From: Euclidia mi
Taxonomy: Eukaryota > Arthropoda > Insecta > Lepidoptera > Erebidae
Direction of reading: 5' to 3'
NCBI GenBank assembly: GCA_944739405.2
Contig: OX123190.2
Span: forward strand, 65,305,805-65,369,804
DNA: 64,000 bases
The translations under genes were made by a program, and so were the position numbers. Positions 10,841 to 21,787 of the stretch are shown here, in pieces. Positions within the stretch are counted from its first letter, which is position 1, and each line of letters opens with the position of its first letter. The notes under the pieces are model-generated. The model was not told where the DNA came from and ran no database searches. It saw only the letters and a program-made list of their open reading frames with translations.

Positions 10841-11504
10841 TTCGGCATGATGTCCACAAAGAGTAGACTTCGGCTTGGTGATGGGTCTTGTGACACCCTG
10901 TATAATAATTTAATCTCCTGAGTGCTTCTAAGACACCCATGTGTTTGGCGAGCACTGGGCTGGTTAAAAAGATGACAGTCACAATGATGAAAGGTTTGTA
11001 AAAAATCTTAGCGCTTTATGACAACATTTGAAACTGAAAAGCAGTAATATGTATTGCTTCCGTCGTAAAGTATAAAACAGACATAGAGTTCGTTGAGATC
11101 AACGGTTCAAGTCCCATTTAATACCTGACTTTGAATTTGTTTAATATCGACACAGGATATCTTAGTGCGGTAGTTATTTCTTAAAAGAAGACTTATTTAT
11201 TTTCATAACTTACTTGAAATATGCTCAAAATAAGTCTCCACATACTCGTACTTGTGATATATTAAGGTGTTACCATCTCATGTTGAAATTCCAGACGTAT
11301 TTCAAAATTCATGGATATGAAAAATTCCGTTGAACTGAGTTTCGAAGTCGAATGTGTCGGTAGCGGCGGATTTATATATATTGATTCGAACCGAAATGCT
11401 CTGAGATTGGACGTAATCTCTCAGGTGCAGGTTTTAACTTGATTTGTATTTGGCCGCGTTTTATTTTTACGGTTCGTGGTATCGATACTGTTATTTTTTT
11501 TTAA
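10841..11504. other. Non-coding, nothing recognised
   Basis: Sequence to the right of the truncated env. No open frame with recognisable content. It begins with a sharp change at about 10820-10840, which may be another insertion or the deletion breakpoint that removed the 3' end of the errantivirus-like element. Confidence 0.4.
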
Positions 11505-11772
11505 TTATTAATTATCGCTTATCCCGTGCCTCGGAGAGCACATTAAGCCGTCGGTCCCGGTTGTCATGAAGATCTTTGACAGTCGTTACAGGGCGTCAGT
11601 ACCTTCTAAATAAACTGACACTAGTCTAAACCATGGAATATCGCTATCCCTTCGGTTTGCGGCGGTCACACAGGCAGTCGCTCTGTGGAAAAGCTAATAT
11701 TCAGCCAAATCCGGTTAGACTAGTAAGCGGACCCCAGATTGAAACTGGGACAACGCTAAAAGGATGATGATG
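11505..11772 (+). repeat. SINE-B copy, 5' truncated
   Basis: Starts at the AATTATCGCTTATCCCGTG part of the family and lacks the tRNA-like head. It keeps the core GCCTCGGAGAGCAC, the AAGATCTTTGACAGTCGTTA segment, and the tail CAACGCTAAAAGGATGATGATG. Truncation from the 5' side is expected for a reverse-transcribed element. Confidence 0.85.
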
Positions 11773-12426
11773 GTCTCGATACTGTTATTGTAGGTATTTT
11801 GTGAGTTCCGTACCCCTAGTGTAAAAAAGGTCCTTCCCTTTTACTAAGACACCTCTTTCCATCTGTTTGTCTGTCTGATTGTCAGTCATCATCTGAATCT
11901 TATGAACATGATAGTTAGACTGCTGTAATTTTCACAGATTATGCATTTTTGTTGCCGCTGTAACAAAAAGTACTAAAAAGCAGATTAAGATAAATCTATT
12001 GATCATATTTATTCTGCATCTAAATATTAAAATCGCTAATAAAACTTCGTCAATAACAAATAGGAGATTTTACTGTCACAAAAGTGAATTGGCTTTTTGT
12101 TAATTTGTTCCAAATATTAATATTGAGAAGATTTGTTCGAAGCATCATACTGAAATGAAATCTGTTAATTATAAGCCCGTTCTGCCACTCTGTCATTCTG
12201 TCTAAAATGTTAATTCTACCTTTAGTTTATATTGACTTGAATACTAATTCCTTCTAAACATTTCATGCAAATTATAATAATATAATAATAATAATATTCT
12301 ACCACATTCACACAATGCCCAAACTGATTTGTTCAGTCCATTTTCTCACGGCCATCAACTAATCCTTTAATAGATACATTATTTACAATATTAATCAGTT
12401 CACTTTTATAGTTCTTTGTTCTATTT
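11773..12426. other. Non-coding, nothing recognised
   Basis: AT-rich sequence with no supported gene or element. It includes a short (TAATAA)n run near 12278-12296. Confidence 0.4.
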
Positions 12427-12740
12427 CTGTGGTCGAGTCGATAGCATATGCGTCTCCTGATCAGGTTGGTCCCGGGTTCGATTCCCGGGTTGGGCAAAAG
12501 CGTTACAGAGTTTTTCAGAATTCTCAGTAGCAGCTCGGAGTCTGGCAATGTGCTTGTTACCGGCAATAGGCTCGCCCCCTATTACATGGGATCTAAAATT
12601 CATAAGACGAATTATTTTAATGAAATGAAAAATATTTTATTGCTGTCACAACCATAATCAAACTAAGATAAAGAAAAACTTAAGTATTGGTTGTAATATT
12701 AAACATATGTCTACCCTTTCGAGGATAAAGGCGTTAGTCT
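12427..12740 (+). repeat. SINE-A copy with tRNA-like head
   Basis: tRNA-like segment 12427-12497 (GTGGTCGAGTCGATAGC and the B box GGTTCGATTCCCGGG). It continues into the family body (CAGTAGCAGCTCGGAGTCTG, GGCTCGCCCCCTATTACATG). The tail motif CCCTTTCGAGGATAAAGGCG appears only at 12714-12733, after about 110 bases that do not match the family, so the copy carries a small insertion or is mosaic. It lacks the upstream 5' module present at 2070-2213. Confidence 0.75.
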
Positions 12741-13115
12741 ATAAAAATAAATCGGGTCTATGTAACGTAATTACGGTGAAGTAATTTTAAGGAATTTTAA
12801 GGTCACCGTTGTTATCAATTACGTGTAGTTACGTCATATAGACGACATTCATAAAATGGTTACTCAGTAATATAACTCATAGACAATTCGTTTGAGCAGA
12901 GAGTCGATTCAAGAGAATATTCCGATATTTATTAACGATGGATTAGCTCTTCAACCTAAATGTCCAATCTCACGTTTAATCAATCGTGTCTTCTTACTTA
13001 AACCAATATCAATCTATCAATCACATTTAAGAATGTTCCAAAAACGGCCTTTTATATTCGCGTATTAATAATCATTATTTACAATGTCTTGCGAGTCCAG
13101 TATAAAAATAGGTTA
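12741..13115. other. Non-coding, nothing recognised
   Basis: AT-rich sequence between SINE-A and a LINE fragment. No supported feature. Confidence 0.4.
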
Positions 13116-13415
13116 AGGGCGATGATGGGGCTCCCGCGCTTCTGTAGTGCGTCAGGGATGTTCGCTGAGGCTCGTGTGGACGGCTTTGCTGAGCAGCGTC
13201 CCTGGCTTGGAGGGTTCTTAGTAGCTTCAACAGTTACCTAACAATTTTTGCCGGCCGAATGGTAACGGATTGTCCATTCTCCAGAGCTTGGCGCGCCTAC
13301 ACAATGTGTGAATAATTTGATACTTAACACTTTTTACATTTATGTAACATTAACTGTATGGACTTAAATGGTCTGCAATAAACAATAATTATTATTAAAT
13401 TGTGACTGGCCAACA
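13116..13415 (+). pseudogene. LINE ORF2 C-terminus plus 3' UTR fragment
   Basis: From 13116 the frame reads a short segment with GLPRFCSASGMFAEARVDGF, which I recognise as the far C-terminal region of a lepidopteran non-LTR reverse transcriptase protein (CR1/Jockey group, annotated variously). The frame then degrades. A 3' UTR follows with ATGGACTTAAATGGTCTGC and ends in (ATT)n at about 13385-13398, typical of a LINE tail. Only the last few hundred bases of the element are present, a normal 5' truncation. The clade assignment is from memory of the motif and moderate at best. Confidence 0.55.
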
Positions 13416-13751
13416 CAATAGAAATTGTGAAGTGCTTTGAGAGAAATCTAGAAGAAAGTAAGACTTTCCCCATTTTTAAAAAGGTTTGTGCTGAACCGCA
13501 TAACATTATGATTTCTAATAAAAATGTGCTATCTAACAAATTATTCAAAAACGGATACAAAGAACTTGTAATTATTGTACTTGTGACAAAAAATCTGGAT
13601 CCCATAAAGCTTTTTCAGATGTCATACTGGCGATATATCCTACATCCCCAAAAAAACAGTGAGTCAAGAGAGTAAAAACAAAACCGATACAAGGTGTATT
13701 TTACAGTAATAAGCCTATAACACAACGCTTCACCGTAGGATTGTGGATAAT

Positions 13752-13999
13752 CATCATCATCAGCCTTTATCAGTCCACTGCTGGACTAGGCCTCTCCTTT
13801 GAAAGGAGGAATTGGCCTACTATACCACGCTGGCCAAACGGGTTGGTATAGGGTTTGTATCAAGTTTTCCTTCTCTTACAGTGCCGTTTTCTGCATAATA
13901 TGCTCCCTCTGTCGGCTCTTACGACACCCATGGGATGATATGGGGTGGTGACAATCCGTATTCTTAATCCGTCGCCACACGGATAGACGTGTAGATAGA
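13752..13999 (-). mobile_element. SINE-C copy 1 (248 bp) with 10-bp target duplication
   Basis: Flanked by the direct repeat TGTGGATAAT (13742-13751 and 14000-14009). Read on the minus strand it has a 5' module (CCGTGTGGCGACGG, TTGTCACCACCCC, GGTGTCGTAAGAGCCGACAG, ACAAACCCTATAC). A 3' half follows with CAACCCGTTTGGCCAGCGTG, GGAGAGGCCTAGTCCAGCAG, TGGACTGATAAAGG and a (TGA)n tail. The 3' half resembles the end of RTE-type LINEs, such as the fragment ending near 62565. No tRNA or 5S promoter box is evident. It has no coding capacity. Confidence 0.85.
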
Positions 14000-14099
14000 T
14001 GTGGATAATGTAACTAATAAATTGAATTGTTAAGTTACTCACTAAATTCGTCGCGGTAACTGGCGTAATGCCAAAATCCATCGTGTCCGAATCCAAACG

Positions 14100-15250
14100 C
14101 TTCACCTTACAGCACTATAGATACTCAAAACTAAAAGAACTTTTTGAAAAATCATCATAACTTTAGAAACATAAACGACATCTAAAGAATACGTGGGATA
14201 CTCAGAAAGTTTTGCGACACAAAAAAAATGTTCTTTAAGTAAATATATTTTTATATTGTAAATATATCTTTTCAAAGTACTCTCCACCAGCCTCTATACA
14301 AAGTTTCATGCGTCTGAACCAGTTTTCTAAACACTTTTTCCAGTCCGCTGCAGACATCTCGTTTACAGCCTGCTCGAACGCTGTCGCTGAGAGCGTATCC
14401 TCTGGTGTCAAAAATTGTATCCATTTGGGCTGTCTTTTTATTTTTGTGAATAAAAAGAAGTAACACGGTGCTAGTTCAGGGCTGAAAGGAGGGTGTCCGG
14501 TGTGCTGTCTAGGAAGTCTCTCGTTTTGATTGCGGTGTGGGCGGACGCATTATGGTGGTGGAGCAGTAGCTAGTAGCAGGTGTATGGTCGCTTGTTGCTC
14601 ACAACTGAGAAAACTTCTGCTAAGCATTTGGTAGTATACCATTCGGCGTTAATGCTTCTTTGGTTTCGTAAAGGAATTGACACCAAGAAGCCAGTCAAAT
14701 TGAAAAAGCTTGCGATCAAAATCTTCCCCCCGCTTCTAAGTCGCTTTACTGTGGTAAGCGTTGATTCGTTTTGAACTTTTGAAACACCCAAACTGTCCAC
14801 TGGCGCTTTGTTTCTGGATCTTATTGATAAATCCAGGATTCATCACCTGTAACATTCTTCTAAAGATGTCGAGACGAGCCTGCTTCAAATTTGTCTCTCA
14901 TGTCATGGCACTGCGGCGTGTAGAATCTCGTGAAGGCTCCCTGATCCAATCTGCAGTATATGCTAAATCTCTTGGTATGTAACTCGTCTATTGTCTTGGA
15001 TCAAATTTTTCACTGCTAGCACGTTTTATTCCGTAACAGCCGTCAAAGGGCAACTACTTCTTTCTTCATCCCCAAAGTTAGTCGAACGCGCTTAAATTCA
15101 TTATACCAACGATACACGGTTGCCTTAGAAGGGTTTTCATCCATGAATGCCATTTGAAGTCTATTGTACGTTTCGTCCGGTTTCAGGCGACACCTTAAAT
15201 CGTAAAAAATCATAGCGTGAAAATATTCTCGACGCAAATCCATTTTTCAA
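14100..15250 (-). pseudogene. mariner-family transposase relic
   Basis: Minus-strand Tc1/mariner transposase remnant. The N-terminal DNA-binding part is open at 15043-15243 (FHAMIFYDLRCRLKPDETY, then KATVYRWYNEFKR, the helix-turn-helix region). Later parts read in shifting frames: PETKRQ around 14800; IASFFNLTGFLVSIPLRNQR with INAEWY around 14620-14740; and the C-terminal region near 14272-14466, where LEKVFRKLVQTHETLYRGW corresponds to the usual mariner end. Several frameshifts separate them, so it is dead. A possible terminal-repeat trace is ACTCAGAAAGTTTTGCGAC at about 14200-14218; I could not find its partner on the right. Confidence 0.82.
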
Positions 15251-16494
15251 TGAGACACGGTAATTTTAAGTAGCTCGCAAAAAATGTGGAGGGAAATTTG
15301 AATTTAGAACGTACCTATTTTTACTTATAAGTAATCATATCTTAATAATATATATATAATAAAACTGTAGAGGTGAAAAAGTCTGTACATTAAAGATATT
15401 TTGACGAAAATTAGTTAAAAATCTAGGAAAATTTTAAAAAGGAATACTTGATAATTTTTAGAATTTATGTCTGTCTGTCTGTCTGTCCAACGTCTTTCCC
15501 TATATTGCTAAAGATCTTTAAAATGGCAAAATTGATTTCAATAAAACTTACAATCAAGTACAGAGGATACTCAAACCTATAAAATTTTATATGTTACATC
15601 ACAATCGGTTGAGTAGTTTTCGGTGTTCAGCTCTTCTTTCCTCTCCACCTCTCCTTTGTACGTAGTCCCAAACAAAACAGGGATCATCCAAAACTGGTTA
15701 TATATATGGTGCCATTTATGATCATTATAAGTTTGTTAGTAAAAGTATAGTTCATCTAAATAGGTACCTTTAAAGTGTTTTATGGCTATTTACCCGACTT
15801 TCAAAAAGGAGGCGATTCTTAATTTCGTCAGTATATTTTTATGTATTTTCGATAAATAAATTACTGAAACCTAGCATATTTATAGTTATCCTTCCGACCG
15901 ATAGATGTCACTATTTTCCAATAATTTTCTAACAAAATAAATGTTTCTTGCAAAAAAGACAGTAATTATCTTTCTGTTATTAAAAAAATAATAGAGTATA
16001 ATATTCGGCACTTTCATAAACAAAAAGTCTCTGAGTCAAAATTTATTACAATGTCCACTTAATTTAAACGGTCAATCTCATTTATTTCAAATTATTATGT
16101 TTATATAATAGATATATAATAATTAAATTTTATTTTAAATGATAAAAACAATGACTATAGATCCTTTTTCAATAAATTGTCCATTAGTCCGTATTATTTC
16201 CTATCTCGGTCGGTTTGTATATGTAAACATAGATGGCGTTGAACAAATGACTACACTTTCTGAATGGCGGTGTTAAGATTCTCCATGGATTGATGAGGTT
16301 CTCGGTTAATTTACTTTCGTTTTCGTCGGATTGCTTGGTTTCTTTGTCGTTTCTTTGAAATAATGAATGTGGATGTTTCTTTGCTTTTTTCGTTCGTTCG
16401 TGTTCTGTACTTACACAGGTGTCTCATTATCCCCAAATTCCCAAATTCCCACAACTCACGCACGTGGAAATCCGTGGGTGGGGAGACTGAGGCC
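15251..16494. other. Non-coding, with a Helitron-like repeat segment
   Basis: AT-rich. At about 15460-15690 a (TGTC)n run is followed by a segment with CAATCGGTTGAGTAGTTTTC, a phrase common in lepidopteran non-autonomous repeats that often end in CTAGT (compare 24060-24320 and 34498-34640). Nothing coding was seen. The rest is low complexity. Confidence 0.35.
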
Positions 16495-16505
16495 TGAATT
16501 AAGAT

Positions 16506-16743
16506 CATCATCATCATCAGCCTTTAACAGTCCACTGCTGGACTAGGCCTCTCCTTTGAAAGGAGGAATTGGCCTACTATACCACGCTGGCCAAACGGGT
16601 TGGTATAGGGTTTGTATCAAGTTTTCCTTCTCTTACAGTGCTGATCTCTGCGTAATATACTCCCACTGTCGGCTCTTACGACACCCACGGGATGACATGG
16701 GGTGGTGACATTCCGTATTCTTAATCCGTCACCACACGGACGA
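16506..16743 (-). mobile_element. SINE-C copy 2 (238 bp) with 11-bp target duplication
   Basis: Perfect direct repeat TGAATTAAGAT flanks it (16495-16505 and 16744-16754). The structure is the same as the copy at 13752-13999 and the two differ at only a small number of positions, so both are recent copies of one source. On the minus strand it starts TCGTCCGTGTGG and ends in a (TGA)n tail. It has no coding capacity. The paired duplications show that this exact unit moves as a retroposon. Confidence 0.88.
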
Positions 16744-16754
16744 TGAATTAAGAT

Positions 16755-17270
16755 ACCTCTTGAGTAATAGGCATGAGATATACCTGCAACATTCCATACC
16801 CGGCCTCACGGGTACGGGTATGGCCATTTACCCAGTACAGAAACCCAGTACTAAAATACCTATGGGTATTTTCAGGGCAGGTCTTTGGCGGCTTCCTTTT
16901 GGAGGCTCTTACAGACATTTTCATCAGTTGACTCAGATGACTTTTGGCTCACCCAGGCCTAATTTATTAAATATATTTTTTTATATATTAAAAAAAGACC
17001 CGCTTATTCCAGTTATTTAGGTTTTCAGACTATATTACTTGAAACTAGCAATACATACCTATATATTTAGATAGAGTTTGGCGTGGTAAGTAAATCTACA
17101 TAGTTAGGTTTCCCGGAAAATCGCCACAAAAAAAACGAATCGCCGAGCGAATCTCGGTCGCACCAGGTACTTAAAATTATTGTAGAAATACTAGAAATTG
17201 TAAATCAGTAGAGTCGCCACCGCACTGCCATTGTTATGGTTCCGTGTTTTATTATTTTGTAATATCAGGC
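16755..17270. other. Non-coding, nothing recognised
   Basis: No supported gene. The open frame at 16760-17020 on the plus strand has no recognisable content. Confidence 0.35.
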
Positions 17271-17274
17271 AAAT

Positions 17275-17275
<1 letters not shown>

Positions 17276-17305
<30 letters not shown>

Positions 17306-17312
17306 TCTTTGG
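17276..17312 (-). repeat. (AAAT)n tail of LINE-A
   Basis: ATTT units repeated on the plus strand, giving an (AAAT)n tail on the LINE strand, directly downstream of its 3' UTR. Microsatellite tails replace poly(A) in several LINE clades. Confidence 0.85.
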
Positions 17313-17466
17313 AAAACCAACAGCACATAAAAATAGTATAAAACAAACACAGTATGATACAAATGGCCAATTACAGGTTTTCACGATTAAATAATAGTTT
17401 AAACAAACAGTAAGTGAAAATTTTGGATTTTATAACGTTATTGATATGTTGAGAAACACATATTAA

Positions 17467-20400
17467 CTAAGTATTATGTTTTGTGAAAAAATTAAGGCTA
17501 AGCATCCGTCTCACCGATTCCACTTTGGAGTTAAATATATCCATATCAATTTCTTTGCATTCATAATTTAGATTTCTGCTCGCTCGCCACAGAAATGCAT
17601 TCTGCCGGTAATTGGTAGTTACTACAGGCAGATGAATGGGATTGTGGTGTCTAGTAACTTTACCAGGTACATTAAATTTGATTTTTGTTAATAGATCAGA
17701 ACAATCAACCGTACCATTTAATATGTTTAAAATGTAAATCAAATCGGCTATGTTGCGGCGTGTAACTAGAGGAAGGATGTGGAACCTAGCGCACAATTTC
17801 AGATAATTTTCTGACCTGTACTCTAGTTTTAAACGGTAGCATAAATATTTTATAAATTTAATCTGAACACTTTCTATGCGGGATATGTACATGTCGTACC
17901 TGGGGTTCCACACTTGACTAGCGTATTCTAATAAGCTGCGTACAAAAGTGCAATACAGTATTTTAAATGTTTTTGCCTGTGTGAAACTGGACGACATACG
18001 CATAACAAAGCCTAATGCCTGAAAAGCCTTTTTAGTGATATTTTCTATGTGGTCTTGAAATAGCAATTTCGAATCATGAGTTACACCCAGGTCTCGTATT
18101 GTATGACATCTTTCGAGTTGTAATCCCTTTAAAAAGTATTGGGATGGAATGATGTTAGTTTTTCTGCTAAAAGTAACAACTGAGCATTTAGATGGGTTGA
18201 GGTCGAGTTTATTGATTGCACAGTACTCAGATAAACGAGTTAAATCACTTTGGAGAGCGCGAACATCAGTACTGTCTGAGATAGCTGAAAAAATCTTCAT
18301 ATCATCCGCGAAGCACAATAGCTGAGAGTAGTGGAAGCATTGATCGATATCATTTACAAATATGAGGAATAAAAAAGGCCCAAGTAATGAACCCTGGGGA
18401 ACACCACTCGGCACCAAAACCCAGCTCGAAATGTAGTTATTGACCACAACTGCTTGAGAGCGATTAGATATGTAAGATGAGAACCATCTTAGCAAGTCTC
18501 CTCTTATCCCGATATGCTCTAATTTACAAATTAACCTGTTGTGGTCATTTCTGTCGAAACACTTAGAATAGTCAGTGTAAATGACATCAACCTGCCTCCC
18601 TCCACTCATGGCGTCAGATATATAGTCATTCATCAGTACAAGATTGGAAGTTGTTGAACGTCCCTTGAGAAACCCATGTTGAAAAGTACTAAAACAATTC
18701 CGCAAAGCGGCGTATAGTTGATTGTATACGATCTTTTCCATTATCTTAGCCAATATACATAATTTCGAGATTGGTCTATAATTGGTAACGTCCGTTTTAC
18801 TACCTTTCTTGTGAATGGGGGTAATGTACGCAGACTTCCATATGGATGGAACGGCACACTCCGAGAAAGATTTCTCGAAGAGTAAAGCTATAGGCACTGA
18901 GATACTATCAGCACATCTAGCTAGTAATATGGGCGGTATATCATCAGGCCCTGCTGACTTGTTGACGTCAAGGGTTTTTAGATTTTTAACTATCTCTGCG
19001 AAATTAATATTTATGTTACAAATGTCTGAGGTTGAGGTATGATTAAGCACGCTGCGATTAGTTATCGTTAGTGTTTGTGCGGGCTGCAAAAAAGTTGAAT
19101 AAAAATATTTCGAGAAAACATTACATATATCTTTACCGTCGTTTGCTATTACGTCACCATATTGTACAGAGCTAGGAATACAAGATGTTTTACGCCTAGA
19201 TTTAATAAAGGTCCAGAAGTATTTGGGATTCTTCTTAATTGAATCTTCAACAGAAGTTATATAGTTTGAGTAGCAGTCACTCTCTAATCTTCTGACTCGT
19301 TCTCTTAACAACTTGTACGTTTCGAAATCTGACCTATTACCGTATGTTTTGTACTTACGAAAGAACTTATATTTTTCTTTTATAGATTTTTTAAGCGCTG
19401 CAGAGTACCATATTGGATAAGTGTTATTATAGATCAAGGTGAATGACGGTACATATTTATGAATGAATTGCTTAATTAACTTATAAAAACAATCCACCGC
19501 CTCGTCAATACATTTGTTCTTAAACTCGGTAGGCCAGTCAGTTTTCTGTATTTCTTCGCTTATGGCAGCAAAGTCAGCCAATTGGAACTTATATCTTGTT
19601 CGGGGCGCAGTTTGTAAGGATGGCATTTCAAGACATTTCACTACAATAGTAAGCGCTTTATGGTGTGGGTCAATTGGCACTAAGGGATCCTTGCACTCGA
19701 ATACGAATGGAGTTTCATTTGACAACACAAGATCTAATATCCTACCATACATATTACTTACGTGGTTATATTGTTTTAAGTTGTGGGTATTCAACATGTC
19801 TAATAAGGAATACTCGTCAATTGAATTATTAGAATTACTAGGTAATAATTCACGATCGCAATCACTACATTGCCATGATATTTTGCTCAAGTTAAAGTCC
19901 CCTATGATTAAATATTTATCATCTGGGTGACTGATTATGATATCATCTAACTTATTTAAATAATTTCTAAGTTGAGTAGAAAACGTTAGACCCAAGTTTT
20001 GTTTACATAGGTAAAGAACGCACAAATACATATTACACCGTACACGACTGTTAGACTGCTTGAAAGGCAACACTAGCCACAGATCTTCCGCAGTTGACAT
20101 GAAGTTCGTTTGAAGGTTAGCCGTTATTTCTTTCCGTACCGCGATAAGGACCCCGCCACCCCGTGACTGGTTTGTCAGCTCGTAGTCCCTATCCCGCCGC
20201 CACACAATATATCTATTATCAAATAATTCCGAGTCATTTACACCAGCCGTCAACCAAGTCTCCGTCAGAACTATTATATCGTAGGAACTCAGACACAGGT
20301 TACGGTAAAAAATAGCTGTTTTGGACCGGAGGCCGAGAACGTTTTGATAAAAAATATTTAAATCGACACTACCCTGTACATTTGATCCGGCTACAGACAT
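17467..20400 (-). CDS. LINE-A ORF2: endonuclease-reverse transcriptase, 977 aa
   Basis: Nicks target DNA and copies the element's RNA at the nick (target-primed reverse transcription). The endonuclease of the APE type spans about residues 12-250: YQN at 18-20, LTETWL with Glu47, GGGVLIA at 81-87, GDFN at 167-170, and a DPHH motif at 244-247. The reverse transcriptase spans about 520-780: YRPIS at 541-545, a YTDYSKCFD segment whose Asp610 is the first catalytic acid, SGVPQGSLLGP at 665-675, and FADD at 697-700. The start is fixed by an in-frame TAA only 15 bases upstream (20413-20415). No internal stop. Length is normal for a CR1/Jockey-group ORF2. The exact clade needs a phylogeny. Confidence 0.93.
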   Translation of the reverse strand: MSVAGSNVQGSVDLNIFYQNVLGLRSKTAIFYRNLCLSSYDIIVLTETWLTAGVNDSELFDNRYIVWRRDRDYELTNQSRGGGVLIAVRKEITANLQTNFMSTAEDLWLVLPFKQSNSRVRCNMYLCVLYLCKQNLGLTFSTQLRNYLNKLDDIIISHPDDKYLIIGDFNLSKISWQCSDCDRELLPSNSNNSIDEYSLLDMLNTHNLKQYNHVSNMYGRILDLVLSNETPFVFECKDPLVPIDPHHKALTIVVKCLEMPSLQTAPRTRYKFQLADFAAISEEIQKTDWPTEFKNKCIDEAVDCFYKLIKQFIHKYVPSFTLIYNNTYPIWYSAALKKSIKEKYKFFRKYKTYGNRSDFETYKLLRERVRRLESDCYSNYITSVEDSIKKNPKYFWTFIKSRRKTSCIPSSVQYGDVIANDGKDICNVFSKYFYSTFLQPAQTLTITNRSVLNHTSTSDICNININFAEIVKNLKTLDVNKSAGPDDIPPILLARCADSISVPIALLFEKSFSECAVPSIWKSAYITPIHKKGSKTDVTNYRPISKLCILAKIMEKIVYNQLYAALRNCFSTFQHGFLKGRSTTSNLVLMNDYISDAMSGGRQVDVIYTDYSKCFDRNDHNRLICKLEHIGIRGDLLRWFSSYISNRSQAVVVNNYISSWVLVPSGVPQGSLLGPFLFLIFVNDIDQCFHYSQLLCFADDMKIFSAISDSTDVRALQSDLTRLSEYCAINKLDLNPSKCSVVTFSRKTNIIPSQYFLKGLQLERCHTIRDLGVTHDSKLLFQDHIENITKKAFQALGFVMRMSSSFTQAKTFKILYCTFVRSLLEYASQVWNPRYDMYISRIESVQIKFIKYLCYRLKLEYRSENYLKLCARFHILPLVTRRNIADLIYILNILNGTVDCSDLLTKIKFNVPGKVTRHHNPIHLPVVTTNYRQNAFLWRASRNLNYECKEIDMDIFNSKVESVRRMLSLNFFTKHNT

Positions 20401-20842
20401 TTTTTCGTTAATTTACTAAAAAACATTGCACATTGACACATTAACTTAATAACTAAACTAACACAATGACAGTGAATAGCTAATGTAAAAACAAAATATT
20501 GTGGGTAAATTGATAATATTTTTGTACATAGATGAGAGAAAAGGTCGTGCAAATTTGAATAAAAGCTATAATCATGTACTAACATGAGCGAGAAATGAAA
20601 CAATGATGATGCTAAGTGCTGTAGTGCGAGCGAGACAGTCATATGTTTTACTTTACTTAATATGGTTTGAAAAGACTGACGGTTATAAGCGCATGAGTGA
20701 GACAGTATTGGAATCAGTACGAGAGGGATACTCAACCTTTTTTCGAAAGAATAGTAAATTTTAGTTATAGATCGACATGAAAGATTAAACAATTCAAGGA
20801 AAACTGAATTAACATTGAGAAATACGACATTATTGAAAATTA

Positions 20843-21778
20843 TTAAGCAATCTTGTTTAAATCATCCAACTTACTAATAACAATCGTGCGAGATGTGTCG
20901 TTTTTACGAACATGAATTTTGCCAAATTTAACCCAAACATATTTAAAATTATTCGTTTTGGCACATGCTTTAGCTTTATTTAACAATATTTTTGATTCTG
21001 AATTCAAATGATCATTTACGTATATTCGTTGGAGTGAATCTTGAAATCCTAAATCGCCTGCCTTCAGTGTTTTTAGGGCTCGTGCTGATGCTATGAAGTC
21101 TTCCTTAACGTAACGATTAATAAAGCTGACTAGAATGGACTTCTCCTTGGTGTTATAGGACGGAATTCTCGATATATAGTTAATTTGCAGTTTTGGTACT
21201 TGATATCCCACTTTTACGCAAACTTTTTCCATTAAGCTGAAAAGATTTTCATCCTTCTTATAAGGTATACCTTTGATCTCCACATTATTGAGTCGCATTC
21301 TCTGATCATTGTTAAACAATTGCAACTTTATATCCCTCATATTCGACTCCAATGTAGTGTAATTGTGGTCAAGGTCATCCACTCTTTTTTCAGTGGTAGT
21401 TAACCTGGTAGAAAATTCGTCGATTTTATCACTAGCAAATTGACATGACGATTTCAGTTTAGCGAGTTCACTTCTCATGCACTTAACTTCTTCGATAATT
21501 GTAGATAGACCGGTGAGTTGGAGTTTGATGTGCTGTATCTCGTCCATAACTGCTGCCAATGTTACTTGCTCTTTAACAGGTGTAGGAGCTGGAGAGCTTG
21601 CTTTGCATGAGGCGCATTTCCAGGATGACCGGCGGTCGGCGCCCAGCTTTTTCCATCCAGTCTCAGTAATATTAGCACAGTTGTAATCCAGGTGCTTACC
21701 GCAGGATGAACACTTAACACCCGCACCTTCAGCGAAATTATTGTTACACACTACGCACTTCATTATTACTGCGATCAC
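20843..21778 (-). CDS. LINE-A ORF1: PHD-like zinc finger protein, 311 aa
   Basis: Probable RNA-binding partner of ORF2. The N-terminus has paired cysteines (CVVCNNNF, CSSCGKHLDYNC, WKCASCK, residues about 8-60), the pattern of a PHD-type zinc finger found in ORF1 of several insect LINEs. Residues about 75-165 are a predicted coiled coil with heptad-like Leu/Ile spacing. The C-terminal part (NNVEIKGIP about 168-176, then an RRM-like and C-terminal segment) is of L1-ORF1-like type. Start: the first ATG gives MIAVI before MKC, and the second Met may be the real one. Uninterrupted. It lies upstream of ORF2 on the same strand. Confidence 0.85.
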   Translation of the reverse strand: MIAVIMKCVVCNNNFAEGAGVKCSSCGKHLDYNCANITETGWKKLGADRRSSWKCASCKASSPAPTPVKEQVTLAAVMDEIQHIKLQLTGLSTIIEEVKCMRSELAKLKSSCQFASDKIDEFSTRLTTTEKRVDDLDHNYTTLESNMRDIKLQLFNNDQRMRLNNVEIKGIPYKKDENLFSLMEKVCVKVGYQVPKLQINYISRIPSYNTKEKSILVSFINRYVKEDFIASARALKTLKAGDLGFQDSLQRIYVNDHLNSESKILLNKAKACAKTNNFKYVWVKFGKIHVRKNDTSRTIVISKLDDLNKIA

Positions 21779-21787
21779 GATTTTTGG

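Larger units (their letters stand above)
17271..21779 (-). mobile_element. Apparently intact LINE (LINE-A), minus strand
   Basis: Non-LTR retrotransposon with two uninterrupted ORFs: ORF1 (20843-21778) and ORF2 (17467-20400), separated by a 442-base spacer. A short 3' UTR ends in an (AAAT)n tail at 17276-17312. It resembles the elements annotated as jockey- or CR1-like in Lepidoptera. The 5' end is not defined: right of ORF1 lies a scrap of an RTE-type LINE (21788-21900). No target duplication was found by eye. Both ORFs being open makes this the best candidate in the window for a recently active LINE. Confidence 0.88.
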
